Assembly (NCBI GenBank): GCA_964588695.1
Contig: CAZPQK010000001.1
Coordinates: forward strand, 248,001 to 312,000
Direction: 5' to 3'
Origin: CAZPQK01 sp964588695
Lineage (GTDB): Bacteria > Krumholzibacteriota > Krumholzibacteriia > WVZY01 > JAKEHA01
DNA length: 64,000 nucleotides
In this document: positions 43,689 to 52,321 of the stretch, one piece after another
Position numbering within the stretch: position 1 is the first letter of the stretch
Layout: each line of letters opens with the position of its first letter
The notes under the pieces: generated by a model
What the model was told of the DNA's origin: nothing
Databases searched by the model: none
What the model saw: the letters and a program-made list of their open reading frames with translations, nothing else
Translations under genes and position numbers: made by a program

Positions 43689-43704
43689 CCCCCAAACATG
43701 GGGG
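43689..43704. repeat. Hairpin upstream of lysyl oxidase copy 2
   Basis: CCCCC-aaacat-GGGGG followed by TTTT on plus. It lies in the 286-base gap 43540-43825, which holds no gene. No convincing promoter for the minus-strand oxidase gene was found in this gap. Confidence 0.4.
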
Positions 43705-43770
43705 TTTTACCCCAGAATCTGGACCATTCGCGGGGAATAAAGCCGACAAAAAGAGATGTGACCCAACAAA

Positions 43771-43799
43771 AAAAGGCGCCCTGCCGGGGCGCCTTTTTT
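43771..43799. terminator. Intrinsic terminator of the ppk2-tdh unit
   Basis: An 11-bp stem (43771-43781 with 43787-43797), AAAA on one side and TTTTTT on the other, so it works for the minus-strand tdh-like gene and could also stop plus transcripts. Confidence 0.85.
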
Positions 43800-43825
43800 C
43801 ACTACGAACCGCTGTCGACTTCGCG

Positions 43826-45103
43826 CTACTTCCATTTAATCAGCACTTTCGCGTGCGACCGAACTCGCTTTTCGAACGAATCCGGCTCGAATCGCTTGAT
43901 GTCGACGATGGTGCCGCGCCCTTGTTTAAGCATGGTTTCCCAAATGTGGTCGTGGATTCCATTGTTGGCTTCCAACAGGCTTCGGGTGATCGCCCAGGTC
44001 GCGAAAATCTTGCGACCGATTACGCTGTGGATGGTGATGCCCTTGACGATCGAACGGGCGAAGTCTTGAATCTTGAAGTCCCCGGCTTTCAGACCAAACA
44101 ACACGACTTCGCCGCCGTGACGCACACTTTGCAGCGCGTTGTTGACCGACGAGTTAAAACCCGCCATCTCAATACACACATCGGCGCCATCGATTCCGGA
44201 AAGTTTCACCACCTCGTCGACCACATTGGTGTCGGCTCGCCAGTCCTTGTTGTCCGGGGTAAACCGAACCACATGGTCGGCGCCAAGTTTCTTGGCGGTT
44301 GCCGCTTTGCGTTTGTCGGGTTCAACACCGATAATCCTGGTCGCGCCTAACGCGCGTGCAATAAGAATCGTAAACTGACCGATCGCCCCGCAGCCAAAGA
44401 TCGCAACAGTCTTACCACGTAAGTCACATACCTGGCACGCGTGAACCGCGTTTCCGAACGGTTCCTGAATCGCGCCAACTTCCGGACGAATCTTGGTTGT
44501 GTCGGTGCGCCACAACACACTTGCGGGCAACTTAATGTACTCGGCAAACCCACCGTCACGAGTGATGCCAATAATCTTTTCCTTGGGGTCGGTGTTTTCC
44601 TGACCAATCTGCGTTTGATAACTGTCCGGACTGACAATGTGCGACTCCGCAGCCACGATGTCGCCCTTTTTTAGACCATACTGAGCGGCTGCAATGGAAC
44701 CGAGTTCCCACACTTCACCCAACACTTCGTGTCCCATCACGCGCGTCGTCTTGCCTTCTTCTTCAAGCGACTTGTGGATCATGCTCTTAAACCCGCCCCG
44801 CTGCCAAATTCCCAAGTCGGTTCCGCAAAACCCCGTGTAGTGAACCCGTAATATCACGTTGGCGGCGTCCAATGGATCCATGGCTTCGTCCAGATACGGC
44901 TTTTCCACTCGAGCCTTGCGGTATCCGGTCGACGTTTCCCAACCGTCCTCTTTGGAATCGTAGACCAGCGCCCACATTTCTTCGCCGACTCGCGGCGTAA
45001 GGCCATCGCCCTGAACGGGAACAGCGCGGCCCGCGCGCGCGGCGCCTCCGGACTTGCGCGTTCGGTTTGTTCCTTTGCGGCTGGTATCGGGTTGTTCGGT
45101 CAT
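43826..45103 (-). CDS. tdh: L-threonine 3-dehydrogenase-like zinc dehydrogenase
   Basis: 425 residues, medium-chain dehydrogenase. The catalytic zinc ligands are intact ('TGFCGTDLG', 'MGHEVLGEV'), the coenzyme motif is 'GCGAIGQF', and 'QEPFGNAVHACQ' resembles the Tdh signature 'DPFGNAVHTA'. The lobe that carries four structural-zinc cysteines in Tdh has none here ('HIVSPDSYQTQIGQENTD'). An N-terminal extension of ~40 residues is rich in Arg, Gly and Ala. The ATG at 45103 lies behind AGGTGA; a GTG at 45115 is possible. It is 14 nt after ppk2 and so co-transcribed. With kbl it would complete threonine breakdown, but another secondary alcohol may be the substrate. Confidence 0.75.
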   Translation of the reverse strand: MTEQPDTSRKGTNRTRKSGGAARAGRAVPVQGDGLTPRVGEEMWALVYDSKEDGWETSTGYRKARVEKPYLDEAMDPLDAANVILRVHYTGFCGTDLGIWQRGGFKSMIHKSLEEEGKTTRVMGHEVLGEVWELGSIAAAQYGLKKGDIVAAESHIVSPDSYQTQIGQENTDPKEKIIGITRDGGFAEYIKLPASVLWRTDTTKIRPEVGAIQEPFGNAVHACQVCDLRGKTVAIFGCGAIGQFTILIARALGATRIIGVEPDKRKAATAKKLGADHVVRFTPDNKDWRADTNVVDEVVKLSGIDGADVCIEMAGFNSSVNNALQSVRHGGEVVLFGLKAGDFKIQDFARSIVKGITIHSVIGRKIFATWAITRSLLEANNGIHDHIWETMLKQGRGTIVDIKRFEPDSFEKRVRSHAKVLIKWK

Positions 45104-45117
45104 TACTTGGTTCACCT

Positions 45118-45996
45118 CTAGTCGTCAGACTCGGATAGGAGTTGTTGTTTAAACTCGCCCAGTTGGGCGATGTCGGCCGGCGCCAGCCGCGGGTACTTCA
45201 GATCCATTTCGCGCAAAGTGTTGCGAACGATCCGCGCAACTTTCATGCGCATATATGGTTTGTCGTCGGCCGGAATTGCAAACCACGGAGCCCACGGACG
45301 CGACGTCGCATTAAGCGCGTCTTGATAGGCGCTCATGTACTGGTCCCAAAAACCGCGTTCGACAATATCACCGCTGGAAAACTTCCAGTTCTTACGCGGT
45401 TCATCGATACGGGAAACAAAGCGCTTACGCTGCTCTGCGTAGGAGACGTTTAGCCAGAACTTCAAAATTATGGTCCCGTTGCGTGCAAGATGACGCTCGT
45501 GGTCACGAATGCTTTCAAAGCGTTGTTCCCAAATATCAGCCGTCACTGCTCCATGCGGAAGTCGCTGCCCTTCCAGATACTCAGGATGCACACGTACCAC
45601 AAGTGTTTCTTCGTAATAGCTGCGGTTGAACACACCAATCCGGCCACGTTGCGGCAGGCGCAGGGTTGTCCGCCATAGAAAGTCGTGATCCAATTCGCGG
45701 TACGAGGGCGCTTTAAACGACGACACTTGAAACCCAGCTGGGTTCACGCCAGAACACACCGCACGTATCGTGCTGTCTTTGCCCGCGGCATCCATAGCTT
45801 GAAACACCAGCAGCACGGCGTAGCGATCTTCGGCGTAGAGCTTACGCTGGAGTTCAGCGATATCTTCGACGTAGTTCTTTAGTTTCTTTTTAAACCGATC
45901 ATCGTTCGGGTCGCCTACACGAGTTGGCGTGTTCTTGACGCGGAAACTTCCGTCGAAGGGAACCAGATGGTCGGTGTCGCTAATGGGTACATTCAT
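45118..45996 (-). CDS. ppk2: Polyphosphate kinase 2 family phosphotransferase (class III-like)
   Basis: 292 residues. The P-loop segment 'LVFQAMDAAGKDSTIRAVCSGVNPAG' and the following 'SFKAPSYRELDHDFLWRT' match the PPK2 subgroup that uses polyP to phosphorylate AMP or ADP. The lid region shows 'GVFNRSYYEETLVVRVHPEYL' and 'KFWLNVSYAEQRKRF'. It would return phosphate from polyP to nucleotides in the cytosol. It is divergent from the CYTH-Nudix-ppk1 operon and leads the minus-strand pair with the tdh-like gene. No ribosome site is obvious. Confidence 0.93.
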   Translation of the reverse strand: MNVPISDTDHLVPFDGSFRVKNTPTRVGDPNDDRFKKKLKNYVEDIAELQRKLYAEDRYAVLLVFQAMDAAGKDSTIRAVCSGVNPAGFQVSSFKAPSYRELDHDFLWRTTLRLPQRGRIGVFNRSYYEETLVVRVHPEYLEGQRLPHGAVTADIWEQRFESIRDHERHLARNGTIILKFWLNVSYAEQRKRFVSRIDEPRKNWKFSSGDIVERGFWDQYMSAYQDALNATSRPWAPWFAIPADDKPYMRMKVARIVRNTLREMDLKYPRLAPADIAQLGEFKQQLLSESDD

Positions 45997-46067
45997 TTCG
46001 GCAAAATTCTCACCAAAGAGGGTGGAAATAGCCAGGATAGCGCAATCGGGGCGGCGTTGCGACCCCG

Positions 46068-46096
46068 TTGTGATGGGCGCTCGAATGTCTTATAAT
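46068..46096 (+). promoter_or_regulatory. Promoter of the polyphosphate operon
   Basis: TTGTGA (46068-46073), a 17-nt spacer and a perfect TATAAT (46091-46096). The leader to the CYTH gene start is about 55 nt and A/T-rich. No clear Pho box is visible beside it. Confidence 0.65.
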
Positions 46097-46157
46097 GTCA
46101 GGGAAAGCTTTTTAACTACAATATATTTAATAGGGTTAGGGTCGTGGTGGAAAACTT

Positions 46158-46640
46158 ATGGCGGTAGAGGTCGAGCGCAAGTTCTTGGTCAAGAAATTGC
46201 CTCCCGAAGTACAGGCCAGCCCATCGCATGACATCCGGCAGGGGTACCTGGCAATCGGCGCCAATGGCGACGAGGTGCGCATTCGCGAGCGGGACGGTCG
46301 TTGCACATTGACGGTGAAGTCGGGGCGCGGGATCGAACGGACGGAGTCCGAAATAGAGATCACCGGAGCCCAATTTAATGTGCTTTGGGACGCCACTAAA
46401 GGCAGAAGGGTCGCGAAGCGGCGATACCTTGTGCAGGCCCACCAGCACATCTTCGAGGTTGACGTTTATTCACAGCCAACCGTTCCCAGTCCGGTCGTTG
46501 AAGTTGAGTTCCCGGACCGAGCGTCTGGACAAAACTTTGTCCCACCGAACTGGTTTGGCGAAGAAGTAACGGGCGATCGCCGCTACTTAAACCAGACGCT
46601 CGCTCAGCATGGTATTCAAGAGTCAGAAAGCACCGCGTGA
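46158..46640 (+). CDS. CYTH-domain protein (triphosphate tunnel metalloenzyme-like)
   Basis: 160 residues. The N-terminal 'VEVERKFLVK' ExExK-type motif defines CYTH/TTM enzymes. Later tunnel residues are seen in 'EVRIRERDGRCTLTVKSG', 'RTESEIEI', 'KRRYLV', 'FEVDVYS' and 'VEVEFPD'. Family members hydrolyse inorganic triphosphate, act on nucleoside triphosphates, or extend polyP. It is the first gene of the polyP operon, so tri- or polyphosphate is the likely ligand. Its stop overlaps the Nudix start by four bases. Confidence 0.88.
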   Translation: MAVEVERKFLVKKLPPEVQASPSHDIRQGYLAIGANGDEVRIRERDGRCTLTVKSGRGIERTESEIEITGAQFNVLWDATKGRRVAKRRYLVQAHQHIFEVDVYSQPTVPSPVVEVEFPDRASGQNFVPPNWFGEEVTGDRRYLNQTLAQHGIQESESTA

Positions 46641-47050
46641 GTAAACCGGGAAAACAATCCGGCGTGATTCCCTTTCGCTATCACGCCGACGAGCTGGAGT
46701 TGCTGGTCATAACCTCATCGGCGGGTCGACGTTGGATTTTTCCTAAAGGTATCGTCGAACCCAACATGACGCCGCAGGAGTCGGCCGCCACCGAAGCTTT
46801 CGAAGAAGCTGGTGTCGAAGGCAACGTCCTGGAGCCAGCTCTTGGTAGTTACGACACTCGCAAGTGGGACCGGGACTGGACGGTAACCATGTACCCGCTT
46901 GAGGTCACCGTCGAACACAAACGGTGGCGCGAGAAGGAATTTCGCGAACGCATGTGGGTGTCTCCCCGCAAAGCGCGCAAGCTTGTCGCCGATGACCTGG
47001 CCGAGTTGACCAGAATACTCGAGAAACGAATCGAAAAGCAGCAGTACTAA
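46637..47050 (+). CDS. Nudix hydrolase with variant Nudix box
   Basis: 137 residues from a GTG start overlapping the previous stop (GTGA). The fold shows 'SGVIPFRYHADELELLVITSS' and 'RWIFPKGIVEPNMTPQESA'. The Nudix helix ends 'EAFEEAGV', keeping the metal-binding E-x-x-E-E. The upstream Glu of the standard box is Met and the Arg is Thr. The general form is like diphosphoinositol-polyphosphate and Ap(n)A hydrolases, enzymes that can also act on polyP ends. Position between CYTH and ppk1 favours a polyphosphate-type substrate; this is inferred. Confidence 0.85.
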   Translation: MSKPGKQSGVIPFRYHADELELLVITSSAGRRWIFPKGIVEPNMTPQESAATEAFEEAGVEGNVLEPALGSYDTRKWDRDWTVTMYPLEVTVEHKRWREKEFRERMWVSPRKARKLVADDLAELTRILEKRIEKQQY

Positions 47051-47051
47051 A

Positions 47052-49151
47052 ATGGCAGGCAACCCGACAGATACCACCACACAATTCGTTAACCGCGAAA
47101 TCAGCTGGCTTTCGTTTAACGAGCGCGTCTTGCAAGAGGCCGCAGACGCATCGGTCCCGTTGATCGAACGTCTAAAGTTTATGGGGATTTTTTCCAACAA
47201 CCTCGACGAGTTCTTTCGCGTGCGTGTTGGAACCATGCAGCGGCTCGCCGAGAATAACATCCGTGACAAATCGCTGATCGAGTCGAGTCCCAAGAAAACT
47301 CTTGCCGCCATTCATGACGTCGTGATGCGTCAGCGGGAAGAATTCGACCGCGTCTTTAACGAGCTCATGCAAGAGCTAGAAGCGCACAAGATATACATTA
47401 TTAACGAGACTCAACTGGACGGCGCTCAAACTGAATTCGTCCAGCAGTATCTCAACCACCACGTCCGCTCGGCGTTGGTGCCCATCATGCTTAAAGGGCT
47501 CGACACCTTCCCCTATCTCAAAAACCAGGTAGTCTACCTCGCTTGTCACCTGACAAAATCTGCAAGCAACAAGGCACCCCAATACGCGCTCATCGAAGTC
47601 CCCGCGGATATTCTCCCGCGATTTGTGGTCCTGCCAAGCCAGGGAGATCGTCACTTTGTAATAATGCTCGACGACATTATCCGCTTTGGCTTGCGTGAGA
47701 TTTTCAAAAACTTTGACTACGACCAAATGTCGGCGTACACGGTGAAGATGACGCGCGACGCCGAAATCGATGTAGACGACGACGTCACCTCCAGTTTGTT
47801 CGAAAAGATCGCCAAGTCGGTCAGGCAACGCCGATCGGGTAGCCCGGTGCGTTTCGTCTACGACCGTGAAATGCCCGGCGATCTGCTGAACTACGTACTC
47901 GCTCACAACAACCTAACCGACTTCGAGAACGTGATCCCCGGGGGCCGCTACCACAACGCGCGCGACTTTATTGGGTTCCCGCGAGTCGGCGGTGCCAGCC
48001 TGGAGTATCGCGAGCGTTTGCCGGTTACTCATCCGGTGTTGGAATCATCGCGAAGCTTACTAAACGCCGTGCGCGACCAGGACGTGCTTTTGCACTTCCC
48101 GTATCAATCGTACGACTACGTCATCGACATGCTGCGCGAAGCTGCGATTGACCCCAAGGTGAAGTCGATCAAGATGACAGTGTATCGGGTCGCCAAGAAC
48201 TCGAAGATTCTCAACGCCCTGTTGAACGCCGTCCGCAACGGCAAGCAGGTGACGGTAATGATGGAACTACAGGCTCGCTTCGACGAAGAGCGTAACATTC
48301 GGTGGACGCGACAGTTGGAAGACGAAGACGCCAAGGTCGTCGCTAGTATTCCCGGCCTTAAGGTGCACTCCAAAATCTGTTTGATTACACGAAAAGAAAA
48401 CAAGGCGCTACGGCATTATGCCATGGTCGGAACTGGAAACTTTAACGAGACAACTGCCCGCATCTATACCGACCACACCTTAATAACGGCAAACCGAAAG
48501 ATCACCCGCGAAGTTGCCCGCGTGTTTGATTTCCTGGAGAATCCCTATAACAGCACGCAGGGCTATAAACACCTTATCGTGTCACCGTTCTACATGCGCA
48601 AAAAGTGGACTCGTCTGATTCGTGACGAAATCGCAATCGCAAAAGCAGGGCGTCCGGCTTACATCCACGCAAAGCTTAACAATCTCGTCGATCGCAAAAT
48701 GATTCAGCGGCTGTACGAAGCTAGCCAGGCCGGTGTCAAGATTAAGCTAATCGTGCGCGGTATTTGCTCGCTGGTTCCGGGCGTGCCGGGACTAAGCGAA
48801 AACATCGAAGTGATTAGTATTGTCGACAAGTACCTTGAACACTCGCGGGTTATCGTATTCGGCAACGACGGAGACGAGAAGGTGTACCTGTCGTCGGCCG
48901 ACTGGATGGTACGAAACCTGGACAATCGAGTGGAAGTGGCGAGTCCGGTTTACGACGAAGGTATCAAGCGAGAACTCCGGGCCTACCTGGACCTTCAGTT
49001 TCAGGACAGCACCAAAGCGCGAATTGTCGACCCCGAGCAAGTAAACAACTACCGTCGTGCCGAAGGAAACGGACGCGCGCAGAACGACATCTACGAGTTT
49101 CTTCTTCAGCATTTTTCGGAAGGACCCGCGAAAGAACGTCGCCATGGCTGA
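47052..49151 (+). CDS. ppk1: Polyphosphate kinase 1
   Basis: 699 residues, full length. PPK1 reversibly makes polyP from ATP through a phospho-histidine. The autophosphorylated His aligns with H439 in 'LKVHSKICLI', and the second catalytic His with H597 in 'LEHSRVIVF'. The N-terminal 'FVNREISWLSFNERVLQEA' and 'GIFSNNLDEFFRVRVG' are diagnostic. It starts one base after the Nudix stop and overlaps the next gene by eight bases, so it is the core of the operon. It probably associates with the cytoplasmic side of the membrane or with granules. Confidence 0.97.
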   Translation: MAGNPTDTTTQFVNREISWLSFNERVLQEAADASVPLIERLKFMGIFSNNLDEFFRVRVGTMQRLAENNIRDKSLIESSPKKTLAAIHDVVMRQREEFDRVFNELMQELEAHKIYIINETQLDGAQTEFVQQYLNHHVRSALVPIMLKGLDTFPYLKNQVVYLACHLTKSASNKAPQYALIEVPADILPRFVVLPSQGDRHFVIMLDDIIRFGLREIFKNFDYDQMSAYTVKMTRDAEIDVDDDVTSSLFEKIAKSVRQRRSGSPVRFVYDREMPGDLLNYVLAHNNLTDFENVIPGGRYHNARDFIGFPRVGGASLEYRERLPVTHPVLESSRSLLNAVRDQDVLLHFPYQSYDYVIDMLREAAIDPKVKSIKMTVYRVAKNSKILNALLNAVRNGKQVTVMMELQARFDEERNIRWTRQLEDEDAKVVASIPGLKVHSKICLITRKENKALRHYAMVGTGNFNETTARIYTDHTLITANRKITREVARVFDFLENPYNSTQGYKHLIVSPFYMRKKWTRLIRDEIAIAKAGRPAYIHAKLNNLVDRKMIQRLYEASQAGVKIKLIVRGICSLVPGVPGLSENIEVISIVDKYLEHSRVIVFGNDGDEKVYLSSADWMVRNLDNRVEVASPVYDEGIKRELRAYLDLQFQDSTKARIVDPEQVNNYRRAEGNGRAQNDIYEFLLQHFSEGPAKERRHG

Positions 49152-50667
49152 CCTTTACCGCTTCCCGCCTGATTGGCAGCTCGAAACCCTGGCCGACCAT
49201 ATTCCGCGCGGTTTTCACCTAAGCACAGAACAAACCGGAGCCACCCAAGGCGAACTGCTCGACACGTTTGACTGGCGCTTGTATCAGCACGGCTGGATCC
49301 TGATACGCGACAAACGTGGCTACCGCCTCATCACAATTGCGGGGGCGAAAGTTGCTGAGTTCTCAACCCGGCGCAAGACACTTCTTCGGTTCTGGTGGGA
49401 CTTCCCGGCAGGCGAACTTCGTAACAAACTCAAACCCGTCATGCAAGAGCGCGCAGTCATTCCGCGCAACAGCATTTCTTTTTCGGGAAACCACGTGGCA
49501 ATTCGGAATCGCGACGACAAAACCGTTGTCCGCGCGACGGTGGTGGAGTCCAACCACAATGGCAAAAGCGCCATGATTTCGACCAATGCGCTTCGTGGTT
49601 ATGACCGCGAACACAGCCGACTGCTGCAGTTGCTTCGCGATAATGGCTTCAAGACAATTGACTACGCGCAGTTCATGAAGAACCTTGGCGTGGAAGAAAC
49701 GCCTGGTACGTATTCCACCAAACTCAACGTAAAGATGAAGCCCGATACGCCCACGGTGGAAGCGGCGACGCGTATTTTTGCTCATCTGCTAGAAACGATG
49801 CGGGTGAACCACGCTTATCTGGCTGAAGATATCGACACCGAGTTCTTGCATGACTATCGCGTAGCCATTCGCCGCACCCGTTCGGCACTCGCGTTAGTTA
49901 AGGGTGTGTTCACACCGAAAGCTACGAGACGGTTTCGCAAAAATTTTAAGACCCTGGGGCGAATGACCAACGAAGTGCGAGACCTGGACGTCTATCTGCT
50001 GGATGCCGACGGGTTTCGCGCCCATCTACCCGATGACATGGGCCGCGCACTTCACCCGCTGTTCACCCATCTGCGAGCACGGCGGCGAGTTGCTTTTCGT
50101 GAGATGATCAAGCAGTTGGAAAGCCCAGGCTATGAACTCGCGATCCGCGATTGGGATCGTTTCATCCGCAAAGGATACCGGCACGAACTTGGCGCACACG
50201 CAAAAACGCCGGTGATGAAACGAGCGCAACGCTACATTGGCGCAAAGTTTGTCGACGTGGTAGAGATTGGCTCTGCCATCGACCACACTACTCCCGACGA
50301 CGAAATTCACCGGCTACGGATCGAATGCAAAAAATTGCGCTACCTGTTGGAGTTCTTTGCGCCGGTGTTCAGCAAGGACGAAATCAAGAGTTTCGTCGCA
50401 ACCCTTAAAGTTTTGCAGAACAACCTTGGTTTGTTCAACGACCGCTCGGTGCAGCGCGCGTTTCTAACCCAGTTTCTTAGCGAATACGCGACCCGGGCGG
50501 ACGCCCAGCCCAATACCTCGGCGGCACTGGGCGGGCTGGTGGTTAGCCTGGACCGCGATCAACACGAGTTTCGCCGCGAATTTTTTGACGTTTTCGCCGC
50601 CTTTAACACCCGCGCGACGCGCGATTCCGCCATACACCTATTTGGAAAAAAAGCAGCGATCAAATGA
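49144..50667 (+). CDS. CHAD-domain protein with degenerate CYTH-like N-terminus
   Basis: 507 residues. The C-terminal half (~200-500) is a CHAD domain: the conserved histidines are H236 ('EFLHDYRVAIRRTRSAL') and H389 ('DDEIHRLRIECKKLRYLLEFF'), each followed by the basic helix that binds polyP. Residues ~1-190 resemble a CYTH barrel ('WRLYQHGWILIRDKRGYRL', ending 'STKLNVKMKP') but lack a clear ExExK motif. CHAD proteins bind polyP and localise to granules. The ATG at 49144 lies inside the end of ppk1; the longer frame upstream belongs to ppk1. Its stop overlaps the ParA start. Confidence 0.88.
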   Translation: MADLYRFPPDWQLETLADHIPRGFHLSTEQTGATQGELLDTFDWRLYQHGWILIRDKRGYRLITIAGAKVAEFSTRRKTLLRFWWDFPAGELRNKLKPVMQERAVIPRNSISFSGNHVAIRNRDDKTVVRATVVESNHNGKSAMISTNALRGYDREHSRLLQLLRDNGFKTIDYAQFMKNLGVEETPGTYSTKLNVKMKPDTPTVEAATRIFAHLLETMRVNHAYLAEDIDTEFLHDYRVAIRRTRSALALVKGVFTPKATRRFRKNFKTLGRMTNEVRDLDVYLLDADGFRAHLPDDMGRALHPLFTHLRARRRVAFREMIKQLESPGYELAIRDWDRFIRKGYRHELGAHAKTPVMKRAQRYIGAKFVDVVEIGSAIDHTTPDDEIHRLRIECKKLRYLLEFFAPVFSKDEIKSFVATLKVLQNNLGLFNDRSVQRAFLTQFLSEYATRADAQPNTSAALGGLVVSLDRDQHEFRREFFDVFAAFNTRATRDSAIHLFGKKAAIK

Positions 50668-51431
50668 GAATCCTAGCCATTTACAACATGAAAGGCGGCG
50701 TCGGCAAGACCGCCACCGCGGTCAACATTGCCCATCAAGCCGCGGCCAACGGGCAACGAACCTTGTTGTGCGACCTCGACCCACAGGGGGCATCGTCGTA
50801 TTACTTCCGAATTCGGCCACCCAAGAAACACGGCGCCAGGCGATTACTAAAAGGTGGCTCGAAAACCCACCGGGCGATTCGTGAAACCGACTATCTGAAC
50901 CTGGACCTGCTTCCCTCCACGTTGTCTTACCGCCAACTCGACATTCTGTTGGATGGCGCCAAGAACGGCCGTAGTTGGCTGGGGCGTCTGTTGCATGAAT
51001 TCACCGGCGATTACGATCTGGTCGTCCTGGACTGCGCGCCCAACCTAACCCTTAGTTCCGAAAACGTATTCGCCGCTGCCGACGTTGTTCTAATGCCGAT
51101 GATCCCGACAACTCTTTCGGTGCTGACGTTTCGCAAAGTCCATAAGTTCTTCGCAGAAAACGGGCTCGACGAATCGAAGCTGTTCGTGTTCTTTTCGATG
51201 GTAGAACGCCGCAAGCTGATGCATCGGCAAACGATAAGCTCGATCGCACAGGAGGCTCGACGGGTTCTGCCTACCGAGATTCCGTATTCGGCCGACGTCG
51301 AACGTATGGGCGTTCATCGCGAACCGGTCGAAGTTTCGCGGCCACGGTCGGCCGCCGCGGCGGCCTATCGGTCGCTATGGTCCGAAGTTCGCGCTGTACT
51401 TAATGGCAGGGAAGCACGCGTAAGTAACTAG
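50664..51431 (+). CDS. ParA/MinD-family ATPase, likely polyP granule positioning
   Basis: 255 residues. It has the deviant Walker A 'KGGVGKTATAVN' at ~10-21 with the signature lysine K10, 'LLCDLDPQGASS' (A') and 'LVVLDCAPNL' (Walker B). 'PMIPTTLSVLTFRKV' follows as in ParA. No N-terminal HTH, so it is a small-type (Soj/McdA-like) ParA. No ParB, parS or replication gene is adjacent, which argues against plasmid or chromosome partition. It is coupled to CHAD by an ATGA overlap and followed by ppx, so polyP granule distribution on the nucleoid is the natural guess. Confidence 0.85.
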   Translation: MRILAIYNMKGGVGKTATAVNIAHQAAANGQRTLLCDLDPQGASSYYFRIRPPKKHGARRLLKGGSKTHRAIRETDYLNLDLLPSTLSYRQLDILLDGAKNGRSWLGRLLHEFTGDYDLVVLDCAPNLTLSSENVFAAADVVLMPMIPTTLSVLTFRKVHKFFAENGLDESKLFVFFSMVERRKLMHRQTISSIAQEARRVLPTEIPYSADVERMGVHREPVEVSRPRSAAAAAYRSLWSEVRAVLNGREARVSN

Positions 51432-51433
51432 CA

Positions 51434-52321
51434 ATGAAGTTTGGCGCAATTGATATCGGCTCGAACGCCGTCCGGCTGTTGCTGGCAAGAGTCATCGAAG
51501 GCGAAGCCACCATCTTCAAAAAAGAGACTCTCGTCCGCATGCCGTTGCGGCTGGGCGAAGACTCGTTCCGCTTGGGTAAGATCGGCGACGACAAAGTCGA
51601 ACAGCTCATCGACACGATGAACGGCTTCAGGAGCTTACTACGAGCCTATCCCGCGAAAGATTTTCTGGCGTGTGCAACGTCAGCAATGCGCGAAGCCGAA
51701 AACGGCGAGGTGGTGGCCAGGAGGATTTTGGACGAGACCGGAATCGAGCTAAATATCATTACCGGCCGTCGCGAAGCCGAAGTCATCTACGCTAACCACA
51801 TCGAAGAACGTCTCGACAAGCGAACCGACTACATCTACATCGACGTGGGTGGGGGAAGCACCGAGGTTAGTGTAATCTCCCAGGGACAGATTGTAACCTC
51901 CGAGTCATTCCAGATTGGGACCGTACGCAGCCTTCACGGCATGGTGGATAAGAAAACCTGGCGAAGCTTCCGCGAATGGCTGGAAGCGACGGCTGCAAAC
52001 CACAAACGACTGGTGGGGATCGGCACCGGCGGGAATATCAACAAGTTGTTTAAACTGTCGCGGATTAAAGATGGCCAGCCCATGCCTTTCAAGCGACTGG
52101 TCGAGATGCACAAGTATTTGCGCAACCATTCGGTGGAAGAACGCATCGAAAAACTGGGTATGCGACCGGATCGCGCTGATGTTATTGTGCCCGCCGCCAA
52201 GATATACATTTCCGCCATGAAGTGGTCGGGCGCAAAAAAAGTACACGTCCCGCAGATTGGGCTTTCCGACGGCATTATCCACGTCCTCTACGAACGTCAT
52301 CGCAACGGAAGTAGCGCATAG
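51434..52321 (+). CDS. ppx: Exopolyphosphatase / guanosine pentaphosphatase family
   Basis: 295 residues, so only the two-lobed ASKHA domain (the E. coli enzymes have an extra C-terminal domain). Phosphate-binding motifs are 'AIDIGSNAVRLLLA', 'YIDVGGGSTEVSVI' and 'GIGTGGNINKL', and the region with the catalytic acid is 'GRREAEVIYANHIEERL'. It removes terminal phosphates from polyP, or converts pppGpp to ppGpp. It starts two bases after the ParA stop and ends the operon. Its co-location with ppk1 favours the polyP role. Confidence 0.93.
   Translation: MKFGAIDIGSNAVRLLLARVIEGEATIFKKETLVRMPLRLGEDSFRLGKIGDDKVEQLIDTMNGFRSLLRAYPAKDFLACATSAMREAENGEVVARRILDETGIELNIITGRREAEVIYANHIEERLDKRTDYIYIDVGGGSTEVSVISQGQIVTSESFQIGTVRSLHGMVDKKTWRSFREWLEATAANHKRLVGIGTGGNINKLFKLSRIKDGQPMPFKRLVEMHKYLRNHSVEERIEKLGMRPDRADVIVPAAKIYISAMKWSGAKKVHVPQIGLSDGIIHVLYERHRNGSSA

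Noticed and set aside
50664..51431. ParA as a plasmid or phage partition gene
   Set aside because: There is no ParB, parS-like repeat, replication or integrase gene nearby, and it overlaps the CHAD gene in a metabolic operon.
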